Positions 25,801 through 37,467 of a stretch of 64,000 nucleotides of DNA are shown here, piece after piece; the first letter of the stretch is position 1, and each line of letters starts with the position of its first letter. Under the pieces are notes generated by a model that saw nothing but the letters and a program-made list of their open reading frames with translations, had not been told where the DNA came from and did no database searches. Made by a program: the position numbers and the translations under genes. Source of the stretch: Scilla litardierei (taxonomy: Eukaryota; Streptophyta; Magnoliopsida; Asparagales; Asparagaceae); contig CM061139.1 of assembly GCA_030789695.1 (NCBI GenBank), positions 204,015,641 to 204,079,640 of the forward strand, written 5' to 3'.

Positions 25801-26105
25801 TATGGTGTTTTCATTTACCTTCGCTTCAGCACTTCTATTTGGATAATGTAAATTGTTGTATTTTGTTGTATTGGCCATGCTAGGCCCAAGATGTATCTTA
25901 ATTATTGTACGCTGGATATGTAATAATGTCGTTTGAGTTGTTTCTTAAATCTGCATGCAAGGACCTGCAGTTTTTACATAGACGCTTAGTGCATTTAAGC
26001 CAAGGAGGGTGAAAGAAAATAAAAAGGTACTACTCCTTATTTTAAGCACACCACGGACCCGCTCGCGTCCTCGCTCCCTAGTAGAATCGGAAGCGGGGCG
26101 TGACA
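22824..26105 (+). mobile_element. Solo LTR (Tekay-like), 3282 bp
   Basis: Starts TATGACGACTCGC, a two-substitution variant of the usual TGTAACGAC start, and ends GGGGCGTGACA. A perfect TSD ATTAC lies at 22819-22823 and 26106-26110. Inside are an AT-rich U3 homologous to the minus strand of 7950-8362, a GC-rich leader (23440-24350) ending at a donor-like AAAGGTAAGAAG (24348-24359), and an AT-rich body. There is no internal domain. The long 246-codon frame at 23472-24212 is a low-complexity Pro/Ser/Thr string in the GC-rich part, not a gene. Confidence 0.82.
24288..24312. repeat. (CCG)n microsatellite
   Basis: Run of CCG triplets in the GC-rich leader of the solo LTR. Confidence 0.9.
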
Positions 26106-26149
26106 ATTACCTAAGCTGAGCTAACTATTGGATTTCTTTTATAAGTCTA

Positions 26150-28468
26150 GGCTAAGACCTGTCATATCTCGAAGTTCTAGATTAACGTTCTATAATCTAA
26201 GAAACTCCGGCTTCTGGATGTGCATCCCCAGTGTTCTTGGGCTCAAGGAGGGGGATCTCTTCAACGATGTCTTTTTCCTCCTCTGGAATCCTCTCGAGAA
26301 AATTAAAATTGATCCCAAAGTTGGGAAATTTCTGCTTGATTTGCTTGTGACACCTAAGGAAGCCATCACAAAATATATTTTCAATCTCAGGGGCAATGAC
26401 TTTCTGATATTTCTCCACATCCTCGATAACAATTTTCTTTGGATCGATCTCCTTCAGCTTCCGTATCTGAGCTCAGAACTTGCCTTTTCCCGTCTTCCAT
26501 CTCTCCCTCATGATGGACAGTTGGTCTTTGGCCTCCTTCTTCAAAGAAGATAAGACCTTTACACTCTCATCGGCAACTGATCGAGCAACCTTCTTCTGCC
26601 AATGTGTCCTCTAACTTCCTCATCTTGGATGTGTGATCAGAAACTTGACAAGAGAGGTTGGCTATTTGTGATGATAGCTTGGTGACCTTCATCAACGATG
26701 TGGTGACCTTCATCAACGATGTCTTCAGCTTGGCATTCGCATCTTCAACGGCCTTCTCGATAGCCATCACCTTTTGATGCTCCTGAGCAAGGCTAATTTT
26801 TGTGTTGGCCATCATTACAGAGCGACCTACCAGCTCGGTAGCCACCAATGACATCTACATTCAAAGAGCAAAAAGGCCAGACATAACAATTAAATGAAGG
26901 AAGGAATCGACATGTTGACTGTGCCAGACGACATAGCTGGCCAAACTTTTCGGGTCAATCTTTTTCCTAAAAGAATGATCCCTTGGAAGGACATAGTTCT
27001 TTGCTAACTAGACTACTACCCCGCAATCAATAAATACTGACCCACTAGATCCTATTCTATGAGTAGGCTTGACGAGCTCGTCTTCGTAGCATTCCAGGTC
27101 GGTGTGGGTGGACTTATAAATGGGAAAATCCCGAGATTGTTCATGTTCAAAAGAAGTTAAGCATGCCAACAAATTAGGAAGGAGGGGGCCTCCCCATGGC
27201 CATGAGTCTAACACTCCTAAAGTTTTGGTTGAAGACGCAAAAACCTTCGTGGGGGTCGATGAAAGAAGAATGTCTGTTCCTTTCTTCCTCTTCTTCTCGT
27301 CATCCTTCGGACAAGCAGGAGGGCACCCTTTTCTCTTCTGTGAGCCCTCAACAAACTCCACTGAGCCCCCCACAACTCCGGCCGAGCTTTTGGCCACTAA
27401 CACAGAGCTCTCGATGCCCGGGGCCAAATCTTCTACAGCAATGAACAAGCTCTCATCAGTTACGCTCGATCTCAAGATGGGTTGAATTGATTTCTGCTCC
27501 TCTTTTGTTATCGGGCTAGTTGACAAATGACCCAATGAGCTGCCCGCATATTTCTTAAACCCAAGACAGCGAAGCTTCTTCACATCAAGGCGCATGTTGA
27601 ACTCTTGCCCGGCCATCTTTGTAAAATGAGAGAAGATTAGGGTAAGCAAAGACAAGAACAAAATCTTAAAGCTAATATTACTTGGAGCCCACAAGACGCT
27701 CTTCAATAGTTGGTCATTCAACAAAACATGAACCGATCTCTCTTAGGTCGGTAGAGCTAATAAAAGATTGGCTGCCTCTGATTCAGCGTAAGAAAGATTC
27801 AATTTTATTGATGCTGAAGTGCCGAGACAACCCCAATGAATGAGGAATGCTGCTTCACCTGGGAAGGTGATGACAAAAAATTATCATTCCAGTCACGAAC
27901 TTTGCTTGGAATGTCAAGGATGAGGTTTGTGTTCCTTCTAGCAGTGATATAATACCACACACTCAAAGGAGAAAGCTTCACTTAGAAGAAGAAATGGAAA
28001 AGCGGCAAAGTCGGCACTATTTCGTGTTGCAAGCAAAGCATAATAAAGCCGACCAGAGAAGAAATAGAATTGGGCATTAATTGACAGAGAGAAATCTCGA
28101 GAAAGCCTACACTTCCAGAATGATAGGATGGAAGGGGAAACGAAGTCCATGATGAAGCATCTTTGGCTACACCCCAACCTCACATTTCCGAGGGAAACAA
28201 ATCCTTTCATCATAAAAGAGGACCATAGCCCATAAGGATGGAAAATGTATTCTGCCCTTATCTTGTCGGTCCAGAAGTAAGGGTCTGAGGAGGTCATATT
28301 TCGAATCTCCAAATGAACAGAGGATGCATCACCCTCAGCTTGGGTCCTCTAAAGGATGGACAAGCAAACCTTTCCTTTGACGAATGCATGTGTGAGCTTT
28401 GGAGGTTGGACGACATTTGATATCTCTTTAACGTTCTCATGGGAAGGGACTTCCTTGATTCCCAACAT
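26150..28468 (-). pseudogene. Antisense gene of Tat element X (gypsy-type Transposase_28-like, decayed)
   Basis: This minus-strand gene is antisense to element X, whose PPT and 3' LTR are on the plus strand. The ATG is at 28468, after a TATA box (28636-28627). Near 28140 an LRFPFHPIILEV string matches the core of the plant putative gypsy-type transposon domain, Pfam PF04195. Further on come a Lys-rich segment (27724-27008), a coiled coil (26854-26567) and an acidic C-terminal part (26418-26197). GT-AG junctions are visible, for example the AG before the ATG of MAGQEF near 27617 and before MSLVATEL at 26854. An early stop and frame changes show decay. The biochemical role of this family is unknown. 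Confidence 0.7.
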
Positions 28469-28626
28469 ATTACCGAAGAAAGAGATTAACAGGAAAGGAA
28501 GTTACCTTACTCAGGTGATTGAACAATGAAAACGAAGAGTAGAGATGAAGCTGAATATAAGATTATTTGACTGTGAGTAAGAAAGCACTCGCTCTTCCTC
28601 TCCCTCTCCCTCTCCCCGCTCACTTT

Positions 28627-28636
28627 CTATTTTATA
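28627..28636 (-). promoter_or_regulatory. TATA box of X's antisense gene
   Basis: The minus strand reads TATAAAATAG about 160 bases upstream of the antisense ATG (28468). It lies in the internal region between the antisense gene and X's 3' LTR, so the antisense gene appears to have a promoter separate from the LTR. Confidence 0.55.
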
Positions 28637-28846
28637 CGGAGAGTTGCATTAAGCTCGGCTATCCATTGGGAGATGCGTGTCAACATCTCAAAGCACCAAA
28701 TTTCCAAATTTTGTGTTCTTTTGGCACACAATCCCTAGGGCATTGAGCTTTGACAGCCAACATTAAATGTGTCGTCTCGACTATCGCACATGTCCAATCT
28801 CTAAATGTCACATCACCTGACCTCAACCGCTACTTCGAGTAAGCTT

Positions 28847-28858
28847 GAGAGATGGGGG
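28847..28858 (+). other. Polypurine tract of Tat element X
   Basis: GAGAGATGGGGG followed four bases later by the LTR start TGATACAACC. It is repeated in R2 at 35992-36003. This orients X as plus-strand, opposite to its antisense gene. Confidence 0.7.
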
Positions 28859-28862
28859 CCAT

Positions 28863-29496
28863 TGATACAACCCTAGGCCAGTCCAGATGCCACCCAGTTA
28901 ATTATCTCTAGCCAAGTAGGGCACACTACTTAGGCCCAACAATCTGGAAGCCCTCACGTGCGGGCTATTACCTCCCGACTCATAACGACAGATCGTTGAG
29001 CTCCTTTAGTTACTGGGTATGCCCATTAACCGGGCTTTTAATGACCTGTCGTTTCACACGCCATCAAGAGTGACAACGTAGGCCAACGGCAATAAAGCAT
29101 CTTCAATGCTCGAATATACCTTGAGAACGACACCCAAAGGACTATCGTCTATAAATACCCCCACAAACAATGAGAGAGGGGATGAATCTCTGAGATCCTA
29201 CACTGAGGTATTCGTATACTCACAATCTGCTCCACATAAATATTTTCTCCATAGCTCGGCTTGAGAACTAGCAGATGGCCTCCTAATAGGTCGGACATAG
29301 TTCCACCGAGCCTTTTCGAGTTAACCACTGACTTAAGAATCAGAGAGAATTTGGTTGGACCCCAGATCCGAGTACTCCTCGATGAGCTTCTTGTGTTGCA
29401 GATAAGATAACTGGGGAGAAAGTTTAGACCCATCCTTTATAGCTCGCCTCGGAGTCCCTTCAGCCTGAGTATAGCTCGTCCACCCATAGCTCGTCC
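28863..29496 (+). mobile_element. 3' LTR of Tat element X, cut by Copia
   Basis: Starts TGATACAACCCTAGG and has a TATA box (TATAAATA, 29150-29157). The Copia element is inserted after GTCC, about four bases before the LTR end. The right copy (36008-36645) shows the complete end, GTCCAACA, giving an LTR of about 638 bp. Confidence 0.75.
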
Positions 29497-30030
29497 TGTT
29501 AAAACTAGAGATCCAGACATGCGTTCTTAACCAAACAACACAAATCCAGATGAATAACATGCGGAATCTTAAATCATTAACCTACTCTGATTAGCAGAAG
29601 CATACCTGAGTCCATCGCTAATAGTCTGAAAGATCCTGACGATAGAGCAACGATCGATCTTCCAGAATAGCACGAATCAACCGGTTGGAGAATCCCTTTA
29701 GCCTTCTCCCGGTTTCTCTCCTAGCGACGGGACGTAGAAAAGACGGCTCAACTTTGTTCGTGTATTCCGGGGACCATGACCGCTAATATTTATAGGCTAG
29801 CCTTCATAGCCCTAGGGTTTCCAACTCGGCCCATCAACGAGTTGAAGCCCAATAGTCTCTACACATAAAGGCCCCACGACCTGCTTAACTCATTTAGCCC
29901 ATTCAATTAATTAAAACCAGATCACTAATGTATTGGGCTTAATCATGACAGCGTAGCACTTATATAATTATTCACCGCATATAAGCCCAACGTTGGATTA
30001 AGATCCAACTTAGTTGGATAAGTTCCAACA
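29497..30030 (-). repeat. Copia 3' LTR, 534 bp
   Basis: The minus strand starts TGTTGGAACTT (30030) and ends TTTTAACA (29497), giving TGTT..AACA inverted ends. A minus-strand TATA box is at 29787-29794. There is no partner LTR at the other end of the element. Confidence 0.9.
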
Positions 30031-30044
30031 ATCTCCCACTTGGG
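30031..30044 (-). other. Copia polypurine tract
   Basis: On the minus strand CCAAGTGGGAGAT directly precedes the LTR start TGTTGG. The position, immediately before the 3' LTR, fits plus-strand priming. Confidence 0.85.
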
Positions 30045-30501
30045 CTATATGCTTAAACTTTATAATTATATTTCATAGTGCATACAACCAAATAAGATCT
30101 TAACCTGCTGTCATTTCTTTAATGAGTCAAAAACAATCCGGTCCATCAATTATATTAGCAAAGGATCAAAGAGATCTTTGCCGCAGCAATTGCAGCTCGA
30201 CCCATCAGTGGTCACCGTGCTAATACAAAGGAATGACATGGATTATGAAGTGGATGTGTAGCATGGAAATTACATGTGATGTGATCTAACATGTCTATTT
30301 CCAACTGATCCTCATTAACCTTAGTGAGATCAAAACATAAACACATATTTTCATACGCATTTATAAACATAGAGTTGAAATATGAAGCCAAACTGAAAAC
30401 TGAACTTTATTTCTGCAGAAATAAACCATAAACCAAATATGCATAACTGAAGGCTGAAATGTTGTCAAAAATAGAAGCACTACAAAAATTACAAAATCCC
30501 A

Positions 30502-33500
30502 CTAAAACTGAATATCTTCAGATGACATGACACCCATACGAGCAACATGCCCATGAAACGTTTTGGGTGGCAGTCCCTTAGTAAGCGGATCCGCAATGTT
30601 TGAGTTTGTACCAATGTGCTCTATAGACAACTGTTTATTTCCAACTCTCTCTTTAACAATCAGGAACTTGATATCAATATGCTTTGATTTCGCCGAACTC
30701 CTGTTGTTAGTGGCAAATGCTACTGCAGACATATTGTCACAAAATAATCTGAGTGGCCTTTCAATGCCATCTACAATTCGCAGCCCCGTGACAAAATTCC
30801 GTAGCCATAGACCATGATTGGATGCATCATGACATGCAATGAATTCTGCGGCCATAGTGGAAGAGGCTATAATAGTCTGTTTAGCACTCTTCCAAGAAAT
30901 GGCGCCTTCTGCTAATGTATAAACATAGCCTGTAGTAGATTTCATGCTGTCTTTGCATCCAGCAAAATCAGAGTCGGTATATCCAATGATCTCAAGCTTT
31001 TCCGACCTCTGATATATGTGTCCTTTTGTCCTCTGTAAGTACCGTAAGACCCTTTTGGCTGCTTTCCAATGGTCCAATCCTGGATTGCTCAAGTATCTGC
31101 CAAGCATTCCTGTAATGTACGCCAAGTCTGGACGCGTACATACTTGAGCATACATGATACTCCCTACTGCTGAAGAATAAGGAATATCCTTCATTTGTGC
31201 TATCTCAATTTCACTTTCGGGACATTGATTGAGACCAAACTTGTCTCCCTTAGATACTGGGGTATCACCTGGTTTACAACTTTCCATGCCAAATCTTTGC
31301 AGAACCTTTTCAATGTAGGCCTTTTGTGATAATCCAAGTATACCTCGAGAACGATCTCGATGTATTTGAATTCCTAATACAAAAGATGCATCACCAAGAT
31401 CTTTCATCTCAAAGTTCTTAGCTAGAAAGTTCTTGGTTTCATGCAATAAGCCTTCATTGTTACTGGCAAGTAGAATGTCATCGACATATAAAACCAGAAA
31501 TGCAAATTTACTCCCACAGAACTTATGGTATATACATTCATCAACTAAATTCATCTCGAAGCCAAATGAGGTGATAACTTGATGAAACTTAAAATACCAT
31601 TGCCGAGACGCCTGTTTGAGTCCATAGATGGATTTCTTAAGTTTGCAAACCATATTCTTTGGGTCTCCCGACACAAAGTTTTCTGGTTGCACCATATAAA
31701 TTTCCTGATCAATGTCCCCGTTAAGGAACGCTGTTTTAACATCCATCTGATGTAACTCAAGATTGAAATGAGCCACTAATGCCATTATTATCCTGAATGA
31801 GTCTTTCGTGGAAACCGGAGAGAAAGTCTCATTATAATCAATGCCTTCCTTTTGAGTAAAGCCCTTAGCGACAAGACGTGCCTTATATCTTTCCACATTA
31901 CCTTTTGAATCCCTCTTGGTTTTAAATATCCATTTGCAACCAATGGGTTTCACGTCTTTAGGTAATGGGACAAGATCCCAAACGTCATTGTCCTTCATTG
32001 ACTTTATTTCCTCATTCATGGCACTTATCCATTTTAGAGAGTTAGAACCATTTTTGGCTTGATGGAAGTTGATTGGATCATTTTCCATCACACCAATATC
32101 AACTTCATGTTCTTGGAGATATGCAATGTAGTCACTTGATATTGCACTTCTCCTCTCCCTAATGGATCTCCTTAATGGCAATGGTTCTTGAGGTGCAAGG
32201 GTTTGTTCTTCCTGAATGGGAGGAGCAATAACATTGTCTTGAATATTTGTGTCTTGTTCCATAACAGGAATAGAATCCTGATCAATAACAAGATCACCTG
32301 TGGGAATATCTACATATTCCTCTTCAAAAACAATGTCTCTTCCTAAATCTCCCCCCGCAAACCCGGTATCCTCAAGGAATCTGGCATTTCCAGTCTCAAA
32401 AATATTCTTATTTATGGGATCGTAAAATTTGTAACCCCTCGATCTTTCAGCATACCCAATAAAATAGCAACTAACTGTCCGTGTGTCCAGCTTCTTTTCA
32501 GCAGGCCTATAAGGCTTTGCCTCAGCTGGGCATCCCCATATGTGCATATGCTTTAGACTAGGTGACTTGCCCGTCCAAAGCTCATATGGTGTTTTATTTG
32601 TTGCTTTAGTTGGGACCCGATTAAGGATGTAAGCTGCAGTTTTCAATGCTTCACCCCAGAGGCTTTCTGGTAAAGTAGAATGACTAATCATACTCCTTAC
32701 CATGTCCTTAAGAGTTCTGTTTCGTCTTTCAGCTACACCATTCATAGTGGGCGAACCCGGCATGGTGTACTGTGGGACAATACCGCATTCCTCTAGGAGT
32801 TTAGCAAATGGTCCTGGACGTTGTTCACCTGAACCATCATATCTGCCGTAGTATTCTCCACCACGGTCAGACCTGACAGTTTTAATCCTCTTGCCTAGTT
32901 GAAGTTCAACTTCGGCCTTATAATTTTTGAACGTGTCCAAGGACTGAGATTTTTAATGTATGAGATAAATATAGCCATATCTTGAATAGTCGTCAATGAA
33001 CGTTATAAAATATTGCTGACCATTCCATGCAACCGAAGGGAATGGTCCGCAAATATCCGTATGTATAAGTTCTAAGACTTCACTGGACCTTTTGGCTTCA
33101 AATCTCCTTATATTGGTTTGTTTTCCCTTTATACAATTAATGCAGATATCAAAATCTGAAAAATCTAAAGGTTTGAGAATATTGTTGGACACAAGTCTCT
33201 CAATTCTCCTTTTGGAGATGTGACCTAATCTCTTGTGCCACAACGAACCTGAATTCTCATCAGTTAATTTACGCTTTAAAACCTGTGTACCCACGTGCAA
33301 GGTTTCATTTGCAGCAATTGTATCAAGCAAATACAGATTATCAGTCTCAGACAAATAACCAGAACCAATAAAAATGGAATTGAGAGACAAACTGAATTTC
33401 CCATTCGCAAATGAACAACAATAACCAGATTTGTCCAATGCAGAAATAGAAATAAGGTTTCGTCTAAACGACTGTACAATAAATGTCTCAAACAAATCCA

Positions 33501-34629
33501 AATGGCTTCCAGTTCTTAAAGACAATCTGAAATCCCCAATTGCAGCAACCTTCGCCTTCTTGCCATCGCCCACAAAGATGAATCTTTCAGCATCATTTGG
33601 CTTTCGGCAGTTCAGGCAGCCCTGCATAGACACATTGATGTTAGTAGTTGCACCAGAGTCTAACCACCACGTGTCTATGGGTACAGAAGTTAAATTAACT
33701 TCTGAACAAACCAAATTGAGAAGAGTACCTTTCTTAGCACGCCAGGCGTGATAATTAGAGCACTGCTTCTTCACATGCCCTTCAGCACCACAAAAGAAAC
33801 AACTATCTTTCTTAACAGCCTTTACAGGCTTCTTTTGTTGTTTCTTAGGTGGGGCTGTAACTGCAACTTCCTTTCCCCTTTTCCTTTTGTTGTCTTTAGG
33901 GGCAAAGGCAACATTTGCACTTTCAGTCTTATCCTGCTTCAGTCTGTCCTCTTCATGTACACAGTGTGAGATGAGCTCATTCAGAGACCAAGTCTCTTTC
34001 TGGCAGTTGTAGCTCACCTTAAACTGATTGTACTGTGCAGGAAGAGAAATTAAAACCAAATGCACAAGCAAGTCCTCAGAGAGGTCAAGCTTTAGTGCTT
34101 TCAACCTTGAAGCAAGATGGGACTGTTCCAGAATATACTCCCTTATGTTGCATTTCCCTTTATACTTCATTGAGATCAGGCTTGTCAGAATCGTACCAAT
34201 TTCTGCCTTTTCGTTTCTGACAAACCTTTTCTCAATATCTGCAAGGAAACCCTTAGCTGTCGTGATCGATTCAGACATAGAGCCCCGAAAGGCTTCAGGA
34301 ATGGCTCTCTTCATGATCATGACACACATGCGATTAGACTTATCCCACTTTTCAAACTCCCTCTTTTCCTCAGAGGTACTCTTTTCCGTAGTAAGTGGGG
34401 GACTGTCAGTTCTAATCGCAAGGTCCAGATCCAATATCCCAAGAACTATGAGTAAGTTCTCTTTCCAGGATTTGAAATTCGAGCCATTAAGCACCGGAAT
34501 TGAGTTTAAGCTAGCAGTAATATTCGCGGGAGTAGCAGCTGAAAACAGGACAATAAACAGAGACAAACATGCTAACATAAGTATTAATTTGTGAAGCAAA
34601 ATTGTAAATTCAAATTTGCATGTTCCCAT
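30502..34629 (-). pseudogene. Copia gag-pol polyprotein with one internal stop
   Basis: One continuous frame of about 1,375 codons, broken only by TAA at 32953-32955. Before the stop (558 codons): Gag; CCHC zinc knuckle at residues 277-290 (CX2CX4HX4C); aspartic protease with DSGA at 324-327; GAG-pre-integrase HX4H and CX2C; and the start of the integrase core (HTD). After it: integrase SDRGGEYYG and the glutamate in GVAERRN, RT with YVDD (LYVDDILL), and RNase H ending in [10 protein letters not shown]. The stop falls inside integrase, between its first and second catalytic aspartates. The first ~30 residues are hydrophobic and un-Gag-like; an acceptor-like TTTTCAG suggests they are intron. 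I place it in Copia and do not assign a lineage. Confidence 0.92.
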
Positions 34630-35527
34630 CTCAAGATATCCCCAACTAGCTTAATATTTATCTTTGGATAATCTATTAACTAGCAAATGATATCTTGTCG
34701 CAGCAATCAAATAAAGATAATAATTAACATGCCAAAATTAATACTTCCTTTGGGCCGAATTAAAATTGCATGCAAAGTTCTCAACAATCATCACTTATTT
34801 ATTGCTACAGGTGTGGATAAATTAGCATAGAACGGTAATCTGCCTTTGGGCCGATGTAGCGTTCATGAATAAGATATGCACACAAAATTCTTTTTGTATT
34901 TAAGAAATGAGATGTTGCAAACAGCAGAGCCCACTTTGGCGGGATGATGAGTACACCAAGTCACCCCAAAAATACATACAGCAAAGTTTGAATTTATCAT
35001 AGCACAATTAATACGGAATTACTTAATAAGGAGAAATTTAAATAAAAAACTTTAATTTACTCCCATGATCCGATTAAAATTCATTTAGGCAACTAATCAT
35101 ACACAGTATGTATTTTATCCGTTTACATTCCGAAATAATAACAATTTTAATAGTGGAACCCACTTTGGTGGAATATCACAAAAAATCAAAATTATTTCGA
35201 AATGTATATTTATAACTGAATTTTTGCCTAAAGAATTTAAAATTCGGAATAGACTTAATTTCAACGCACAAATAAACCGAATGAGGAAATATATATTCAA
35301 GATGACCTTTTATTTCCTCTTGTTATTTAGTGCATTAACATATCCAAAATTGGGCTTCAACAAGAAATTAATTGTATCCCCAAAAACAGGGTCCAAACAT
35401 ATCAAAAAATTCAAGTTTAAGTCCAAAAATGTGAAGTGCCCAAAACAGGCCCAAATTAGAAGCCCGTATACTGAAAAAAATTAAATTATTCTGAAAATTA
35501 ACTATTTGGGCCCAATTTGGCCCAAAA

Positions 35528-35554
35528 TCTGCTAGGGTTAGAAACCCTAGCAGA
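35528..35554. other. Hairpin with perfect 12-bp stem
   Basis: TCTGCTAGGGTT and AACCCTAGCAGA flank a 3-base loop. In the leader RNA this would fold stably. A dimerisation or packaging role is possible but unproven. Confidence 0.85.
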
Positions 35555-35559
35555 CTTGG

Positions 35560-35896
35560 CCCATCAAGGGGCTGGCCGCCGCCGACCCCTTCCCTCAGAT
35601 CCGGCGCCGGCCGGAACAGACAGGGGCGGCGCCGGCCGCCCCTTGCTTTACGTCGCGCAGGCGCCTGGGGCGCCTGCCGACGGCCAACAGGGGCGGCAGG
35701 CGCCGCCCCGTTTCATGCCGCGCAGGCGCCTCCGGCGCCTGCGGTTTCCGGCAACGGGGCGGCGATCCGCCGCCCCTTTCCACAGGAAATTCGCGACGAG
35801 GGGGGAGCCCCCCCTTTTTTCGTTCGAATCTGCAGGCCCCCACCGTCGGTGGGGGGGCCTGATCTGCCGGCGACGGGGTTAGGGCACCCGTCGCCG
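35560..35896. repeat. GC-rich palindromic block in Copia leader
   Basis: A sharply GC-rich block inside an AT-rich leader, with palindromic words such as GCAGGCGCCTGGGGCGCCTGC-like and GGCGGCGATCCGCCGCC-like strings (written here approximately). The open frames on both strands are shadows of composition. A comparable block lies in the leader of the Copia-type element at the right end (63130-63590). Confidence 0.8.
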
Positions 35897-36641
35897 GACA
35901 GCCAACATTAAATGTGTCGTCTCGACTATCGCACCTGTCCAATCTCTAAATGTCACATCACCTGACCTCAACCGCTACTTCGAGTAAGCTTGAGAGATGG
36001 GGGCCATTGATACAACCCTAGGCCAGTCCAGATGCCACCCAGTTAATTATCTCCAGCCAAGTAGGGCACACTACTTAGGCCCAGCAATCTGGAAGCCCTC
36101 ACGTGTGGGCTATTACCTCCCGACTCATAACGACAGATCGTTGAGCTCCTTTAGTTACTGGGTATGCCCATTAACCGGGCTTTTAATGACCTGTCGTTTC
36201 ACACGCCATCAAGAGTGACAACGTAGGCCAACGGCAATAAAGCATCTTCAATGCTCGAATATACCTTGAGAACGACACCCAAAGGACTATCGTCTATAAA
36301 TACCCCCACAAACAATGAGAGAGGGGATGAATCTCTGAGATCCTACACTGAGGTATTCGTATACTCACAATCTGCTCCACATAAATATTTCCTCCATATC
36401 TCGGCTTGAGAACTAGTAGATGGCCTCCTAATAGGTCGGACATAGTTCCACCGAGCCTTTTCGAGTTAACCACTGACTTAAGAATCAGAGAGAATTTGGT
36501 TGGACCCCAGATCCGAGTACTCCTCGATGAGCTTCTTGTGTTGCAGATAAGATAACTGGGGAGAAAGTTTAGACCCACCCTTTATAGCTCGCCTCGGAGT
36601 CCCTTCAGCCCGAGTATAGCTCTTCCACCCATAGCTTGTCC
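35897..36641 (+). repeat. 745-bp direct repeat R2
   Basis: Right copy of R1, exactly the same length. It again holds X's PPT (35992-36003), the LTR start (36008) and the LTR TATA box (36295-36302). It begins at the truncated Copia end and runs on into the true end of X's LTR (GTCCAACA, 36645). Confidence 0.95.
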
Positions 36642-36645
36642 AACA

Positions 36646-37467
36646 TCCAAAAAGCTGCCTATTTTCTCCACGTCAGCAGCTTTGTCCGAACTGTCCATTA
36701 AAAATTTCGAGGATGAGAAAATACACTGAAACAATCTGCACCTTGCAGTGGATGATCAAACATAACAGTCCAAAAATTTTAACGCGATAGTGATTCTTTT
36801 AAAGGAAAGCTAACACTTTGTTCCCACTATCTGATTTGTACCATTGTCAAGTTTATGTACACAAAAAAAAATCATAATATTCAATTAATTTATACGTGGT
36901 TTCGGTTAGACCGTGAATCGACTAGCGCAATATGTGAAGACGGTGGCATTGTTTGCATCTTAAGATACATGCATCAACGGATCCGAGTACATATTGCCCA
37001 TGGTTGGCCGAGTTCGGCCATCAGCCCAACAATGGTAGGTATGGTTCGGTTGGGTCAATTAAGGTTGGATTGGATATTGGTTTAGGTTCAATCCATTATC
37101 ACCATGAGGTCCACAAAAGCTAATTCCAATACTACTAGCGTTTCCCGGTTACGAGGCCGGGGTGAGCACTGCTGCTAGCAAGGACGACAAATGCCAAACT
37201 CCGCCCAAAAATTGGACAAATGATATATGAGACCAAACCCCAAAACAAAGGGCCCCTTATATGACACTTCATTAATTGTTAGCATCTCCTTTGTTCATGT
37301 TGGGGAACATGCTACATCACATTCACTGATGATTAATATATTGAACGCGGCACAAATCCAATGCTTGGTCCATATTTGTTGGGTACAAAAGAATTTCTCA
37401 TCGCATAATTTGTTCTCTTTTTAGTTAATGATTTATTATAACTTCTATTTTATTGAAAATAGAAACT
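36646..37467. other. Unassigned spacer between elements X and Y
   Basis: No coding region, LTR or repeat was recognised. It is the target DNA between the end of X's LTR and the start of Y's 3' LTR. The last five bases, GAAAC (37463-37467), would be Y's TSD. Confidence 0.4.

Larger units (their letters stand above)
28752..29496 (+). repeat. 745-bp direct repeat R1 (PPT plus 3' LTR of Tat element X)
   Basis: Left copy of a 745-bp sequence repeated at 35897-36641, with about a dozen substitutions by eye. It contains X's PPT and the first 634 bp of X's LTR. It ends exactly where the Copia LTR begins (29497). See R2 and the findings for the meaning. Confidence 0.95.
29497..35896 (-). mobile_element. 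Copia retrotransposon lacking its 5' LTR, 6.4 kb
   Basis: A Ty1-copia element on the minus strand with 3' LTR (29497-30030), PPT, one long gag-pol frame with a single stop (34629-30502), and a long leader (34630-35896). The 3' LTR end meets the target cleanly at 29496/29497. The opposite end stops abruptly at 35896 inside a GC-rich leader, with no PBS and no 5' LTR. A second copy of the 745-bp target sequence then follows. It cannot be transcribed from its own 5' LTR, so it is dead as it stands. Confidence 0.9.
34630..35896 (-). other. Copia leader (partial)
   Basis: Non-coding leader between the lost 5' LTR and gag. It carries two related CCCACTTTGGNGG motifs (plus strand 34930-34943 and 35158-35171), a perfect 12-bp-stem hairpin (35528-35554) and a GC-rich palindromic block (35560-35896). 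It ends abruptly at the R2 repeat. Confidence 0.7.

Noticed and set aside
35517..35942. 115- and 121-codon frames in the Copia leader
   Set aside because: Both strands are open because of GC composition; the region is palindromic and part of a leader.
28752..36645. R1 and R2 as the two LTRs of one element around the Copia sequence
   Set aside because: Both copies include the same PPT upstream of the LTR start, so both are 3' ends; the sequence between them is a Copia on the other strand with its own LTR.
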